Position numbers and translations under genes: made by a program. This document shows, piece after piece, positions 39,703-46,957 of a stretch of 54,521 bases of DNA. The notes beneath the pieces are model-generated. The model had not been told where the DNA came from. It searched no databases and was given only the letters and a program-made list of their open reading frames with translations. The stretch's first letter is position 1. Every line of letters begins with the position of its first letter. This DNA comes from CAZJQT01 sp964604415 (GTDB lineage Bacteria; Patescibacteriota; Saccharimonadia; Saccharimonadales; CAZJQT01), in the NCBI GenBank assembly GCA_964604415.1, contig CAZRYT010000003.1:1-54521 (forward strand), given 5' to 3'.

Positions 39703-41265
39703 ATGTTTGAGCAATCCCCTAATAAAGAAACCCAGCAAGGAATTGAGGACGTCCACCCAAATACAGTGAATGAGAGAGTGGACGAAATATGGCCTCAGTT
39801 TAATGAAAAGCCACAAACAGAGCTTAAGGATATAGCCAAGGATCTTTCGGAAGATTTGTCAGGTTTGGCTAAAGATTATGCTGATTCTGTTGATGCTATC
39901 TATAACGATATTCCTTCAGACACTGATTTTGTAGTACCTGAGTACCTCCTGGAACGGAGCAAAAAAAGACGTCAAGAGCTGGAGCAAACAGACGATCGGG
40001 TTTATTGGAGGGATGCAGCTGGACAAAGCTCTGAGGGAGAAGACTCAAGTAACTCTATATTAAGCTTAGGTCTATCAGAGCAGTTCAATGACTGTAGTAT
40101 TGCGGCCGCCAGCGTTTGTAAGGACGCCTACGAGCGAATTCAAACTATGGCTGCTAAACCTGAAGAATTTGTTTTCTTGGGCGAAGACGGCAATTATGGT
40201 TCTGTTCTCACGCACAACTTGACTTCAGACTTCTCTTTGCCCAGTGGGCGAAAGATCAGATTAGTTCTAGGTAAGGATGGGAGCCATGCAGAAGCTCCGC
40301 TTTATTTGTTTGCCGTCACTAGAGACGATTTAGCCTTGCGCCTAGCATCTTTTCAAAGTCGACAAAGTAACGTCCTGTGTGATTACGTGCAGATAGGCCA
40401 GGAGATGGACGATGAAGATTTTGTGGTTACACCAGAGGACGAAAGTCTTTCACGCCTGGATATCATTGAGCACATTCGGGCTTTAACTGATATAGAGCCG
40501 GTTGATTTGAACTCGTCTTTTACCGAAGATTACGCTAGTGAACCAACTACCTTGAAGAAACATATAGAAATAGGTGAATTTGATACTGGCAAAAATAAGC
40601 TTGTACTGTATCAAATTATGAAACGTCTGTCAGACCTAAAGATAATTGATGAACCTGTTCTATTAGCAAAAAGACAAAAGGCGGCACTCGACGGCGATGA
40701 TCTAGTTATAGTTATCAACCGCAGAAGGAAAAATAGATATCAACGGTTTGCTGAACTGAGAGTAAGTGATGAGCTAGTCAATGAATCAGGTCGGCCAGCG
40801 TACAAAGGGACTGATCACGGATTGTATAGTGACGACGGCCGGTGGTTGTACGCAGTGATCAAGATGTACAAAAACCAAAATTACGCAAAAGATGAGGCCC
40901 AGACTTTGGCTAAGGAGCTAAAGATTGAAGAAGCATTAAATGATCTGTTAGGCTCAACCACGTCAGCCTACGAAAGACTTTTTAATCAAAATAAATTGCC
41001 GCGTTTAGTGCAATTAGGTACTTGCCGAGGTATGCGGCCGGATATACAGGTAGGTAAGATCAAAACCGATAGCGAATTTGAATTAAGTGTTGAGGCACTA
41101 GGCAAATCAGGATATAGGATTACGGTTAGCGGCCGCCCTGACGCCATGGACGAACACGCTTTTGAGCCATTCTACACGCTTGACTGTTACCGCGACCGCC
41201 CGCCCACTCAAGAGGCCTTAGCCTCAGCCAAAGACATCTCCGATTTAATAAATCATCTGGCATAA
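39703..41265 (+). CDS. Large hypothetical protein, 520 aa
   Basis: The protein is soluble and acidic, with a helical N-terminal part (about residues 20-100, LKDIAKDLSEDLSGLAKDYADSV) followed by mixed alpha/beta sequence (for example RRKNRYQRFAELRVSDELV). No signal peptide, membrane helix or known catalytic motif is visible. It lies 8 nt before the Nudix gene, which however has its own -10 box. Function unknown. Confidence 0.78.
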   Translation: MFEQSPNKETQQGIEDVHPNTVNERVDEIWPQFNEKPQTELKDIAKDLSEDLSGLAKDYADSVDAIYNDIPSDTDFVVPEYLLERSKKRRQELEQTDDRVYWRDAAGQSSEGEDSSNSILSLGLSEQFNDCSIAAASVCKDAYERIQTMAAKPEEFVFLGEDGNYGSVLTHNLTSDFSLPSGRKIRLVLGKDGSHAEAPLYLFAVTRDDLALRLASFQSRQSNVLCDYVQIGQEMDDEDFVVTPEDESLSRLDIIEHIRALTDIEPVDLNSSFTEDYASEPTTLKKHIEIGEFDTGKNKLVLYQIMKRLSDLKIIDEPVLLAKRQKAALDGDDLVIVINRRRKNRYQRFAELRVSDELVNESGRPAYKGTDHGLYSDDGRWLYAVIKMYKNQNYAKDEAQTLAKELKIEEALNDLLGSTTSAYERLFNQNKLPRLVQLGTCRGMRPDIQVGKIKTDSEFELSVEALGKSGYRITVSGRPDAMDEHAFEPFYTLDCYRDRPPTQEALASAKDISDLINHLA

Positions 41266-41272
41266 TAAAGTT

Positions 41273-41779
41273 GTGAATGAGATTAAGAAAAATACTCTAG
41301 TTTTCCCAGTTAAGGGCAGTCAAGTTTTGCTGGGTATGAAGAAGCGTGGTTTCGGAGCTGGCTGGTGGAACGGTTTTGGCGGCAAGTTAGAAAATGGTGA
41401 AACATTTGACGGCGGTGCGGTGCGCGAAACCAAAGAGGAGGTCGGCCTGGCAGTCAGTAACCTCAAGCTTGTGGCTAGACTTTTATTTTACTTTGGCGAC
41501 AAGCCCGATATTGCTTGCAAGGTATATACCACCGAGAATTTTGAAGGTGAAGTAACTGAGACTGAAGAAATGCGTCCACAGTGGTTCTTTAAAGACGGCT
41601 TGCCATATGATGAGATGTGGCCGGCCGATAGGCGTTGGCTGCCGGCCGCCTTACAGATTGACCGTCCACACGAGGCAATCGCCGCCCAAATCTATTTTGA
41701 CAGCCAGGATGATAAAAAGTTTGTCCGCCTAAAATACACCGATACCAGTACTATCAACGACTACTTTTTGGAAGTTTAG
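41273..41779 (+). CDS. Nudix hydrolase, MutT/MTH1-like
   Basis: The 168-residue protein has a complete Nudix box (GKLENGETF, then AVRETKEEVGL) with all the metal-binding Glu, and the preceding GFGAGWWNGFGG typical of the MTH1 group that hydrolyses oxidised purine nucleoside triphosphates. The final 40 residues form a domain extension ending DYFLEV. GTG start, 6 nt after CATAAT (41261-41266). Confidence 0.91.
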   Translation: MNEIKKNTLVFPVKGSQVLLGMKKRGFGAGWWNGFGGKLENGETFDGGAVRETKEEVGLAVSNLKLVARLLFYFGDKPDIACKVYTTENFEGEVTETEEMRPQWFFKDGLPYDEMWPADRRWLPAALQIDRPHEAIAAQIYFDSQDDKKFVRLKYTDTSTINDYFLEV

Positions 41780-41790
41780 CAGATAAACAT

Positions 41791-41818
41791 TTGCATTATT
41801 AAAAATTGTTGTTAGAAT
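41791..41818 (+). promoter_or_regulatory. Promoter of the attenuated operon
   Basis: TTGCAT (41791-41796), 16-nt spacer, TAGAAT (41813-41818). The leader-peptide ATG at 41829 begins 10 nt after the -10 box, so the leader peptide itself should be translated from a leaderless or nearly leaderless mRNA. Confidence 0.65.
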
Positions 41819-41828
41819 ATTTCAAGTT

Positions 41829-41924
41829 ATGAGTAATTTGCCCCAAACAACTTGGTTTAAGTGTTACCACCGTAAAAATTCGGCGGTTGCTGCTGATGTT
41901 GTCTGGCATATTCATAAGATATAA
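41829..41924 (+). CDS. Leader peptide of a transcription attenuator, 31 aa
   Basis: The frame encodes MSNLPQTTWFKCYHRKNSAV and then AADVVWHIHKI, ending in TAA. Residues 9-17 (W-F-K-C-Y-H-R-K-N) are nine codons for eight different amino acids, followed by a second cluster W-H-I-H-K. Trp occurs twice and His three times. Segment 1 of the attenuator lies under codons 13-15 and segment 2 under codons 18-21. The peptide therefore reads as a sensor of amino-acid (charged tRNA) supply rather than a functional protein. Confidence 0.7.
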   Translation: MSNLPQTTWFKCYHRKNSAVAADVVWHIHKI

Positions 41925-41971
41925 ACCTCAACTATAAACGCATCACAACCGCCGCAAAACGGCGGTTTTTT
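41866..41971 (+). promoter_or_regulatory. Transcription attenuator with four pairing segments
   Basis: Segment 1 (41866-41872) can pair with segment 2 (41881-41887) with one A-C mismatch. Segment 2 (41881-41889, CGGCGGTTG) pairs perfectly over 9 nt with segment 3 (41946-41954). Segment 3 (41947-41954) pairs over 8 nt with segment 4 (41960-41967), followed by T66-T71, an intrinsic terminator. The pairings 1:2 plus 3:4 and 2:3 exclude each other, as in the trp and his leaders. A ribosome stalled near codons 9-16 would cover segment 1 and favour read-through. Confidence 0.72.
41947..41971 (+). terminator. Attenuator terminator hairpin
   Basis: AACCGCCG, loop CAAAA, CGGCGGTT, running into TTTT. 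It ends 5 nt before the Shine-Dalgarno sequence AAGGAGG (41977-41983) of the next gene, so it can only be a conditional terminator or the end of a separate small RNA. Confidence 0.85.
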
Positions 41972-41987
41972 AATTTAAGGAGGAAAA

Positions 41988-43166
41988 ATGAGTCTTGAAA
42001 TAATCCCACAGCCAAACCTAAGCCTGAACGATCTCGCCAGAGAAATGGAGAGTGGCGTCAGCGTGCTTAGATCGGCCCACGTCGGCAACGCCCGCGCTTA
42101 CAATTTGTCGGTAGCCAGTATCGGTATACCCATGCTGCTAGTCGACCACAACATGGTCGCCCAATTCCCGGGAGACGGGGGTGACAATAACTACTTGCCG
42201 GGCTCTGTTGTTACTAGAAACGAGATTATGCCACTCAAAGTTAATCGAGTCGGTGGTTTAGCCCTGCAAACCGAAATGATTGACGCCAAGGGGCAAAAAG
42301 CCACAGTGGCAGGCTTCCACGTCGACAGCCTACAGGCGGCTTTTCCTGATACGCCAATTTTCACCAACACTGATTACCTGCGTCAGAACGAAAACATTGC
42401 CGGTGAGGTTGTATCAACAATTACCCAGTTTATGCCCGAGTTACTACGTAGCATGGTAGAAGCTGATGGCAATGTCCGGCGTCTACCTAAAAATAGCCGT
42501 GGTTATGCTACTTTACTACCAACTCACGGCATCTTACAGCTTAACGACGACCCAACTAAAGAACGGGGCGTGCTAATGCCCAATGAAGCCGACATTGTGA
42601 TCAACTTTATTGTTGAAGCTATTAATAGTGGCCGTCAGCGCCAAATCCACCTGTCTGGTCCGGACATGCAAAACTATGTTTTTGAAGCCGAGAACCTGAA
42701 TTGCCTGAAACGACTCTACGAGCTCATTAAGGTAGAAACCAGCTTTGGCAAGAAATTACCAGAGAATTTGAGCGTAGAAATTGTGCCGGCCAATCACGCC
42801 AGCTTTGCCACCACCCGGCAGCGACTGCCGGCAGCGTTAAGAATCTTTGAAGTTTTACGCTACGAACAGCTAATAAATGAGCGTAAAGCCCAAGTCATGC
42901 GCACATCAACCGACGCCGATAGCCGAAAGCAGGCAATTGCTGAATTTACTGCCGTCAAACCAAGTATGACAAAACTTCTAATAGAAGCTGCCAGGGACGC
43001 CAAAGAGTTTTTTGTCGATTCCAGAGATGCTCCGTTCTTAAGTCAGTACGACCTGGACGATAGGTCTGGTGGCTTAAAAATGCCGGTAGAGAACCAAACC
43101 ATGACCATGGAGCAACTGCGCATTTTAGGCAAAAGACTGCGGGAGCTAAGGAAAAAGGCGCCATGA
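41988..43166 (+). CDS. Unknown 392-aa protein, first gene of the attenuated operon
   Basis: The soluble protein begins MSLEIIPQPNLSLNDLARE and contains LLVDHNMVAQFPGDGGDNNYLPGSV as one of several Asp/Asn/Gly-rich stretches, and LRILGKRLRELRKKAP at the C-terminus. I recognise no family. Translation uses AAGGAGG 4 nt upstream, unlike the leaderless genes, as expected for an mRNA that has read through a leader. Its stop overlaps the racemase start (ATGA). The shared control with a peptidase and a racemase suggests amino-acid metabolism. Confidence 0.85.
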   Translation: MSLEIIPQPNLSLNDLAREMESGVSVLRSAHVGNARAYNLSVASIGIPMLLVDHNMVAQFPGDGGDNNYLPGSVVTRNEIMPLKVNRVGGLALQTEMIDAKGQKATVAGFHVDSLQAAFPDTPIFTNTDYLRQNENIAGEVVSTITQFMPELLRSMVEADGNVRRLPKNSRGYATLLPTHGILQLNDDPTKERGVLMPNEADIVINFIVEAINSGRQRQIHLSGPDMQNYVFEAENLNCLKRLYELIKVETSFGKKLPENLSVEIVPANHASFATTRQRLPAALRIFEVLRYEQLINERKAQVMRTSTDADSRKQAIAEFTAVKPSMTKLLIEAARDAKEFFVDSRDAPFLSQYDLDDRSGGLKMPVENQTMTMEQLRILGKRLRELRKKAP

Positions 43167-43867
43167 GCCAGCCAATCATCGGAATTTTGGGTGGCATGGG
43201 ACCACGCGCGACAGTTGTTTTTGAACAACGTCTATTAGATGCGCTCGAAGGCAACGACCAGGCCCTGCCAACCATTCTCAGCATCAACGATGGTGGCATA
43301 CCGGATAGAACAGCTTTCTTGACAGCCAATGGCCAAGACCCGCTGGATAAGCTCAAGTCTAACGCTGACATCCTGTTAGCAGCTGGCGCTCAACTGATCT
43401 GTATGCCTTGTAACACCGCGCACGCCTCCCAGATACTGGCAAGGCTGCAAGGACAAGGGCCTTTGCCGATCATCGACATGCCGGCGGCAGCAATTATCAA
43501 GGCTGAGCAGGTTGGCAGTGAACGGCCATTGATCCTTTGCACCCGCGGCACAAGAGATGCCCGCGTCTACCAAAACCGGTCGCGGCAACTGAGTTGCCAG
43601 TTTCCAGATGAAACTGGGCAAGAGCTAGTAGACAAAATAATTGCTGGCATAAAAGCCGGTGGCGAGCCCAGCCTTATAGCTGTTGAGCTAGATAAGCTTA
43701 CGACCGTAAATAGTTGCGACTCAGTGATTATTGCTTGCACCGAGCTTAGTTTGGTGGTGCCATTTTTAGAAAATAGCTCCAAGCCAATCATTGATGCCAT
43801 GCAGGCTTTGATTGAAAGTACGGTTCAAACTGTACTAAGTTATACTAAAAACAAGGAGACAATATGA
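43163..43867 (+). CDS. Aspartate/glutamate racemase family protein
   Basis: The 234-residue protein has the two-cysteine racemase layout: IGILGGMGPRATV at the N-terminus, MPCNTAH (first catalytic Cys, about residue 82) and VIIACTELSLVV (second Cys, about 193). It would interconvert L- and D-Asp or D-Glu, the latter needed for peptidoglycan. Both Cys and surrounding residues are intact. It is translationally coupled on both sides by ATGA overlaps. Confidence 0.92.
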   Translation: MSQPIIGILGGMGPRATVVFEQRLLDALEGNDQALPTILSINDGGIPDRTAFLTANGQDPLDKLKSNADILLAAGAQLICMPCNTAHASQILARLQGQGPLPIIDMPAAAIIKAEQVGSERPLILCTRGTRDARVYQNRSRQLSCQFPDETGQELVDKIIAGIKAGGEPSLIAVELDKLTTVNSCDSVIIACTELSLVVPFLENSSKPIIDAMQALIESTVQTVLSYTKNKETI

Positions 43868-44781
43868 GCCCTGACCAATACACCATCAACGAACACCATT
43901 TAGCGGTTGGCGACGGTCATAAGCTCTATGTCCAAGACTGGGGTAATCCTAAAGCCAAACGGACTTTTATATTCCTGCACGGTGGACCAGGCAGTGGTTT
44001 AAGTGAAAGTTACAAGGCATTTTTTGACCCCACCAAACAGCATGTCATCTTTTTTGACCAACGCGGCTGTGGCCAAAGTACGCCGGCAGGCAAACTAGAA
44101 GCCAATACCACGCAAGACCTCATCGATGACATCAATAAAGTTGCTGATGCACATAATGTTAAAACTTTCACTTTAGTAGGTGGTTCTTGGGGCTCCTGCT
44201 TGGCGCTGGCTTACGGCATTGCTCACCCCAATAGAGTAGAGGCCATGGTTCTACGAGGAATATTTACCGGCGCCCAAGACGAGATAGACTTTATCGACAA
44301 AGGACACTTTAAGGCGTTTTTCCCAGATGTGTGGGAAGAGTTTGTGCAGCGCGCGCCAAAGAAGTTCCAGGATAATCCAGCGGTTTTTCATACTGCTCAA
44401 GCCCTCGGCAAAGACCTAAAGGCTGCTCGTAAGTCGGCTTACGCTTACTCAGAGATGGAAAGTGCGCTACTTAGACTAGATGACCGCTATACACCAGAGT
44501 CAATCGAGGATTTTGACTTTTACGGCGCTAGGATTGAGGTGCATTATTTGGCTAATGGCTGTTTCATGCCCGACATGTTCATTGTCAATAATGCCCCCAA
44601 ACTAACCATGCCTATTTGGATAATCCAGGGGCGCTACGACAACGTCTGTCCACCTATGGGCGCCTACCGTCTACACAAAGCCCTACCAAACAGTCAGCTA
44701 AGCTGGACAGTGGCCGGACACTCTGGCGGCGAACGTAGCAACTACGACTTAACTAGATTTGCTATTAACCAACTTAGTTAG
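43864..44781 (+). CDS. pip: Proline iminopeptidase (alpha/beta hydrolase)
   Basis: The 305-residue protein matches the iminopeptidase group: FLHGGPGSGLSE (oxyanion hole), FFDQRGCGQSTPAG, LVGGSWGSCLALAY (nucleophile Ser), GRYDNVCPP (Asp) and AGHSGGE (His). It removes N-terminal proline from peptides in the cytosol, so it makes free amino acids from imported peptides. Its place behind an amino-acid-sensitive-looking attenuator fits this role. The start overlaps the racemase stop. Confidence 0.92.
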   Translation: MSPDQYTINEHHLAVGDGHKLYVQDWGNPKAKRTFIFLHGGPGSGLSESYKAFFDPTKQHVIFFDQRGCGQSTPAGKLEANTTQDLIDDINKVADAHNVKTFTLVGGSWGSCLALAYGIAHPNRVEAMVLRGIFTGAQDEIDFIDKGHFKAFFPDVWEEFVQRAPKKFQDNPAVFHTAQALGKDLKAARKSAYAYSEMESALLRLDDRYTPESIEDFDFYGARIEVHYLANGCFMPDMFIVNNAPKLTMPIWIIQGRYDNVCPPMGAYRLHKALPNSQLSWTVAGHSGGERSNYDLTRFAINQLS

Positions 44782-44783
44782 TG

Positions 44784-45563
44784 ATGACAGATTACTGGCA
44801 CCAACAAACAGCCGATAAGCCACTTTTTCCAGAATTGCTGTGGAGCCGGCCTGAGAATAAGCAAACGGCCGGTAAACTGTTAATAATTGGCGGTAATCAG
44901 TTTGGATTTGTCAGCCCGGCTGAGGCTCACAAGGCTGCCCAGACTGCCGGAGTTGGCCAAGTTAGATTGATATTGCCCGATTCGCTGCGTCCTTATGTTG
45001 GTAATCATTTCGATGGCGGTGACTTAGCGCCGAGCACACCATCAGGTAGCTTCGCCAGAGCTGCCTTGGCAATGTTTTTAGAATCTGCCGACTGGGCTGA
45101 TGGAGTGCTACTGGCCGGCGATGTAGGGCATAACAGCGAGACCGCCATACTACTAGAATCCTTCTTGAGTAAATATAAGGGTCAGCTGACGCTAACGGGT
45201 GATGCCATAGATTACTTCGTTGCCGATGCCTCGGCTCTTTTGGAACGGCCGAAAACGTTGCTGGCTATAAGCTTTGTTCAGCTGCAAAAACTAATTGCAA
45301 AAACAAGTTCTGCAAAAGCCCTAACCTCAAACATGGCTATCAACATCCTGGTGTACGATTTGCATCAATTCACGCTGGAGAGGGAAACTGCAATTATAAC
45401 TGAACATAACGGCCAGCAATTGGCGGCATACAAAGGTCAAGTATCCACAACTAAATCAAAAGACGACGACGATGGGTTAACTGAAGTTTCGGCAAAAGCT
45501 GCAGTCTGGTGGCTACAAAACCCAACTAAAACTCTAGAAGCCATAGTCACCAGTGTATTGTAA
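44784..45563 (+). CDS. YjeF C-terminal-like (NAD(P)H-hydrate dehydratase) protein, probably degenerate
   Basis: The 259-residue protein has the ribokinase-like fold of the dehydratase: GKLLIIGGNQFGFVSPAEAHKAA-type start (GGNQFG), RLILPDSLR, VLLAGDVGHNSET and LTLTGDAIDYF. The usual GGTGD-type catalytic loop near the C-terminus is missing; DDDDGLTEVSAKAAVWW stands there. It may therefore bind a nucleotide without the repair activity. The start is ATG 44784 or the adjacent GTG 44781, right at the pip stop. Confidence 0.72.
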   Translation: MTDYWHQQTADKPLFPELLWSRPENKQTAGKLLIIGGNQFGFVSPAEAHKAAQTAGVGQVRLILPDSLRPYVGNHFDGGDLAPSTPSGSFARAALAMFLESADWADGVLLAGDVGHNSETAILLESFLSKYKGQLTLTGDAIDYFVADASALLERPKTLLAISFVQLQKLIAKTSSAKALTSNMAINILVYDLHQFTLERETAIITEHNGQQLAAYKGQVSTTKSKDDDDGLTEVSAKAAVWWLQNPTKTLEAIVTSVL

Positions 45564-45593
45564 TTATTCCCCCTTTATTATATAATCTAAATT

Positions 45594-46523
45594 ATGACTT
45601 CCCGTGAAACCAGTCACAACGACATGAATTACAGATACCGGACGGAATTGGCTTATGCCCGTGATCCAGACTTCATAGTTCCGGCTTGGCTTAGTAAACA
45701 ATACTCAACCGAAGAAAGTGTGTCACTGCTTGAAAACACGACTGCCGCTGGCCTAATGGCCGCTGGTGACATTTGTTTAGAGCAGGCTGCCAGAAGCTGC
45801 CAGATCGACGAAATAGGCTATTGGGCTAAGCGAGCCGAGACTGACTACCTGAAGGGCATCAGAAGGGAAAAGATGTCTAACGGTGGTCATATTACGCCAC
45901 GATCGGCTCATGCCATGATTCAAATTGATCAGCTTCCTTTGGTATTAAGCTTTGCTGCAGCCGATGAATTACCAAAACCAAAGTTGGTTGAAAAAATTTA
46001 TTTACAAACCGTAGAAACAGCCCGCGGAATAGCCGCTGAATATACCAAGTCAAGACACGATTTAGATGCTGTGACACGAGCAGAATTCAAGGGATTATTC
46101 GGCGAAGTCAGTGTTTTACTGCTTGCTCAACGCTATGGCTTAAGAAACCATCCTGATAGTTCTTGGCAAGCTTATCGAGCATTACTATCCCAGGACAAGC
46201 GTAATCGACCGCACTCGAGCATTAACCGTGCCTGGGATTTATCAATTTTTACGGATGTTGGCGACGGACCAACCATGCCATACAAGGTTCAAGTCTGCCT
46301 TACCCAACAAGGTTCCCACGATCGTCGATTCAAACAACGTGATCATCAGGCTGAAGATATTAGTTTGTTATTTGTCAGAGAAAATCTGTTTGAATACCAT
46401 AAAACTTTCTCGGCCTGGAAGATAATTAATGAAGTTTATTGGGAGTCGTTTGGCAACGACACGTCAGCTCTCACCGAGGTCTTGGATCAACGAACCGAAA
46501 AATTTCTTAACGTCATAGACTAA
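45594..46523 (+). CDS. Hypothetical protein, 309 aa
   Basis: The soluble protein begins MTSRETSHNDMNYRYRTELA and contains ICLEQAARSCQIDEIGYWAKR and SINRAWDLSIFTDVGDGPTMPYKVQV in its second half. No known domain. TATAAT (45581-45586) ends 7 nt before the ATG, so it is a separate transcription unit from the upstream operon. Confidence 0.75.
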   Translation: MTSRETSHNDMNYRYRTELAYARDPDFIVPAWLSKQYSTEESVSLLENTTAAGLMAAGDICLEQAARSCQIDEIGYWAKRAETDYLKGIRREKMSNGGHITPRSAHAMIQIDQLPLVLSFAAADELPKPKLVEKIYLQTVETARGIAAEYTKSRHDLDAVTRAEFKGLFGEVSVLLLAQRYGLRNHPDSSWQAYRALLSQDKRNRPHSSINRAWDLSIFTDVGDGPTMPYKVQVCLTQQGSHDRRFKQRDHQAEDISLLFVRENLFEYHKTFSAWKIINEVYWESFGNDTSALTEVLDQRTEKFLNVID

Positions 46524-46536
46524 TAATGGTGCCGGG

Positions 46537-46744
46537 TGAGGGACAGCGCTCTGGCTTTGCGCAGAGCTAGCCCACATGACAGATGGTGGGCGAGGAGGGA
46601 ATACTTTGTATATTCTTGTGGCGTGCTCGGAGCTAGCTCCTGCGCGCGTCCTCGAATATCGAACTCAAGGAACACAGGGCGAAGCATGAGTGAACAGAGT
46701 GAGCGAATCTTTTGCGTCCAAGCCTTGCTTGTTTCAAATCTAGT
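46537..46744 (-). other. Non-coding, inverted-repeat-rich stretch after tRNA-Leu
   Basis: No convincing gene in about 208 nt downstream of tRNA-Leu on the minus strand. It holds the palindrome GGAGCTAGCTCC (46629-46640), stems such as GCTCTG/CAGAGC near 46550-46565 and CCCAC/GTGGG near 46571-46590, and ends at 46527-46536 with a 10-nt copy of the tRNA-Leu 3' end (TGGTGCCGGG on the plus strand). Confidence 0.6.
46621..46646 (-). repeat. Palindromic element shared with the tRNA-Asn downstream region
   Basis: Partner of 27152-27177 (23 of 26 positions alike in reverse complement). Both copies lie about 100 nt downstream of a tRNA gene in the tRNA's orientation. Confidence 0.7.
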
Positions 46745-46831
46745 TGGTGCCGGGGGCGGGACTTGAACCCGCATGATATTGCTATCACCGGATTTTGAGT
46801 CCGGCGCGTCTACCAATTCCGCCACCCCGGC
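46745..46831 (-). tRNA. tRNA-Leu (anticodon CAA)
   Basis: An 87-nt class II tRNA: acceptor GCCGGGG pairs with CCCCGGC, anticodon stem CCGGA/TCCGG with loop CTCAAAA (anticodon CAA), variable arm TGATAGCAATATCA, T loop GTTCAAGTC, discriminator A and encoded CCA. Confidence 0.95.
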
Positions 46832-46840
46832 AACAACCAA

Positions 46841-46878
46841 ATTTGAAAGTGCGCGTATACCAGTTCCGCCACTCGCCC
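46841..46878 (-). pseudogene. Truncated tRNA-Leu 5' half
   Basis: On the minus strand, just upstream of the intact tRNA-Leu, the sequence GGGCGAGTGGCGGAACTGG and the following D-arm and anticodon-loop region (TTCAAAT) read as the first half of a second tRNA-Leu. The anticodon stem does not close and no matching 3' half follows. Confidence 0.5.
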
Positions 46879-46957
46879 TCATTAGGTCTGACTGGCGAAT
46901 TATACTATACTGTTATCTGTTATTACTAGCTTAAGAATTAAACAACTGACGTAAAAT

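Noticed and set aside
46520..46882. Minus-strand frame of 120 codons over tRNA-Leu
   Set aside because: It contains the VAELVDAPDSKSG string, a well-known false protein from tRNA-Leu genes.
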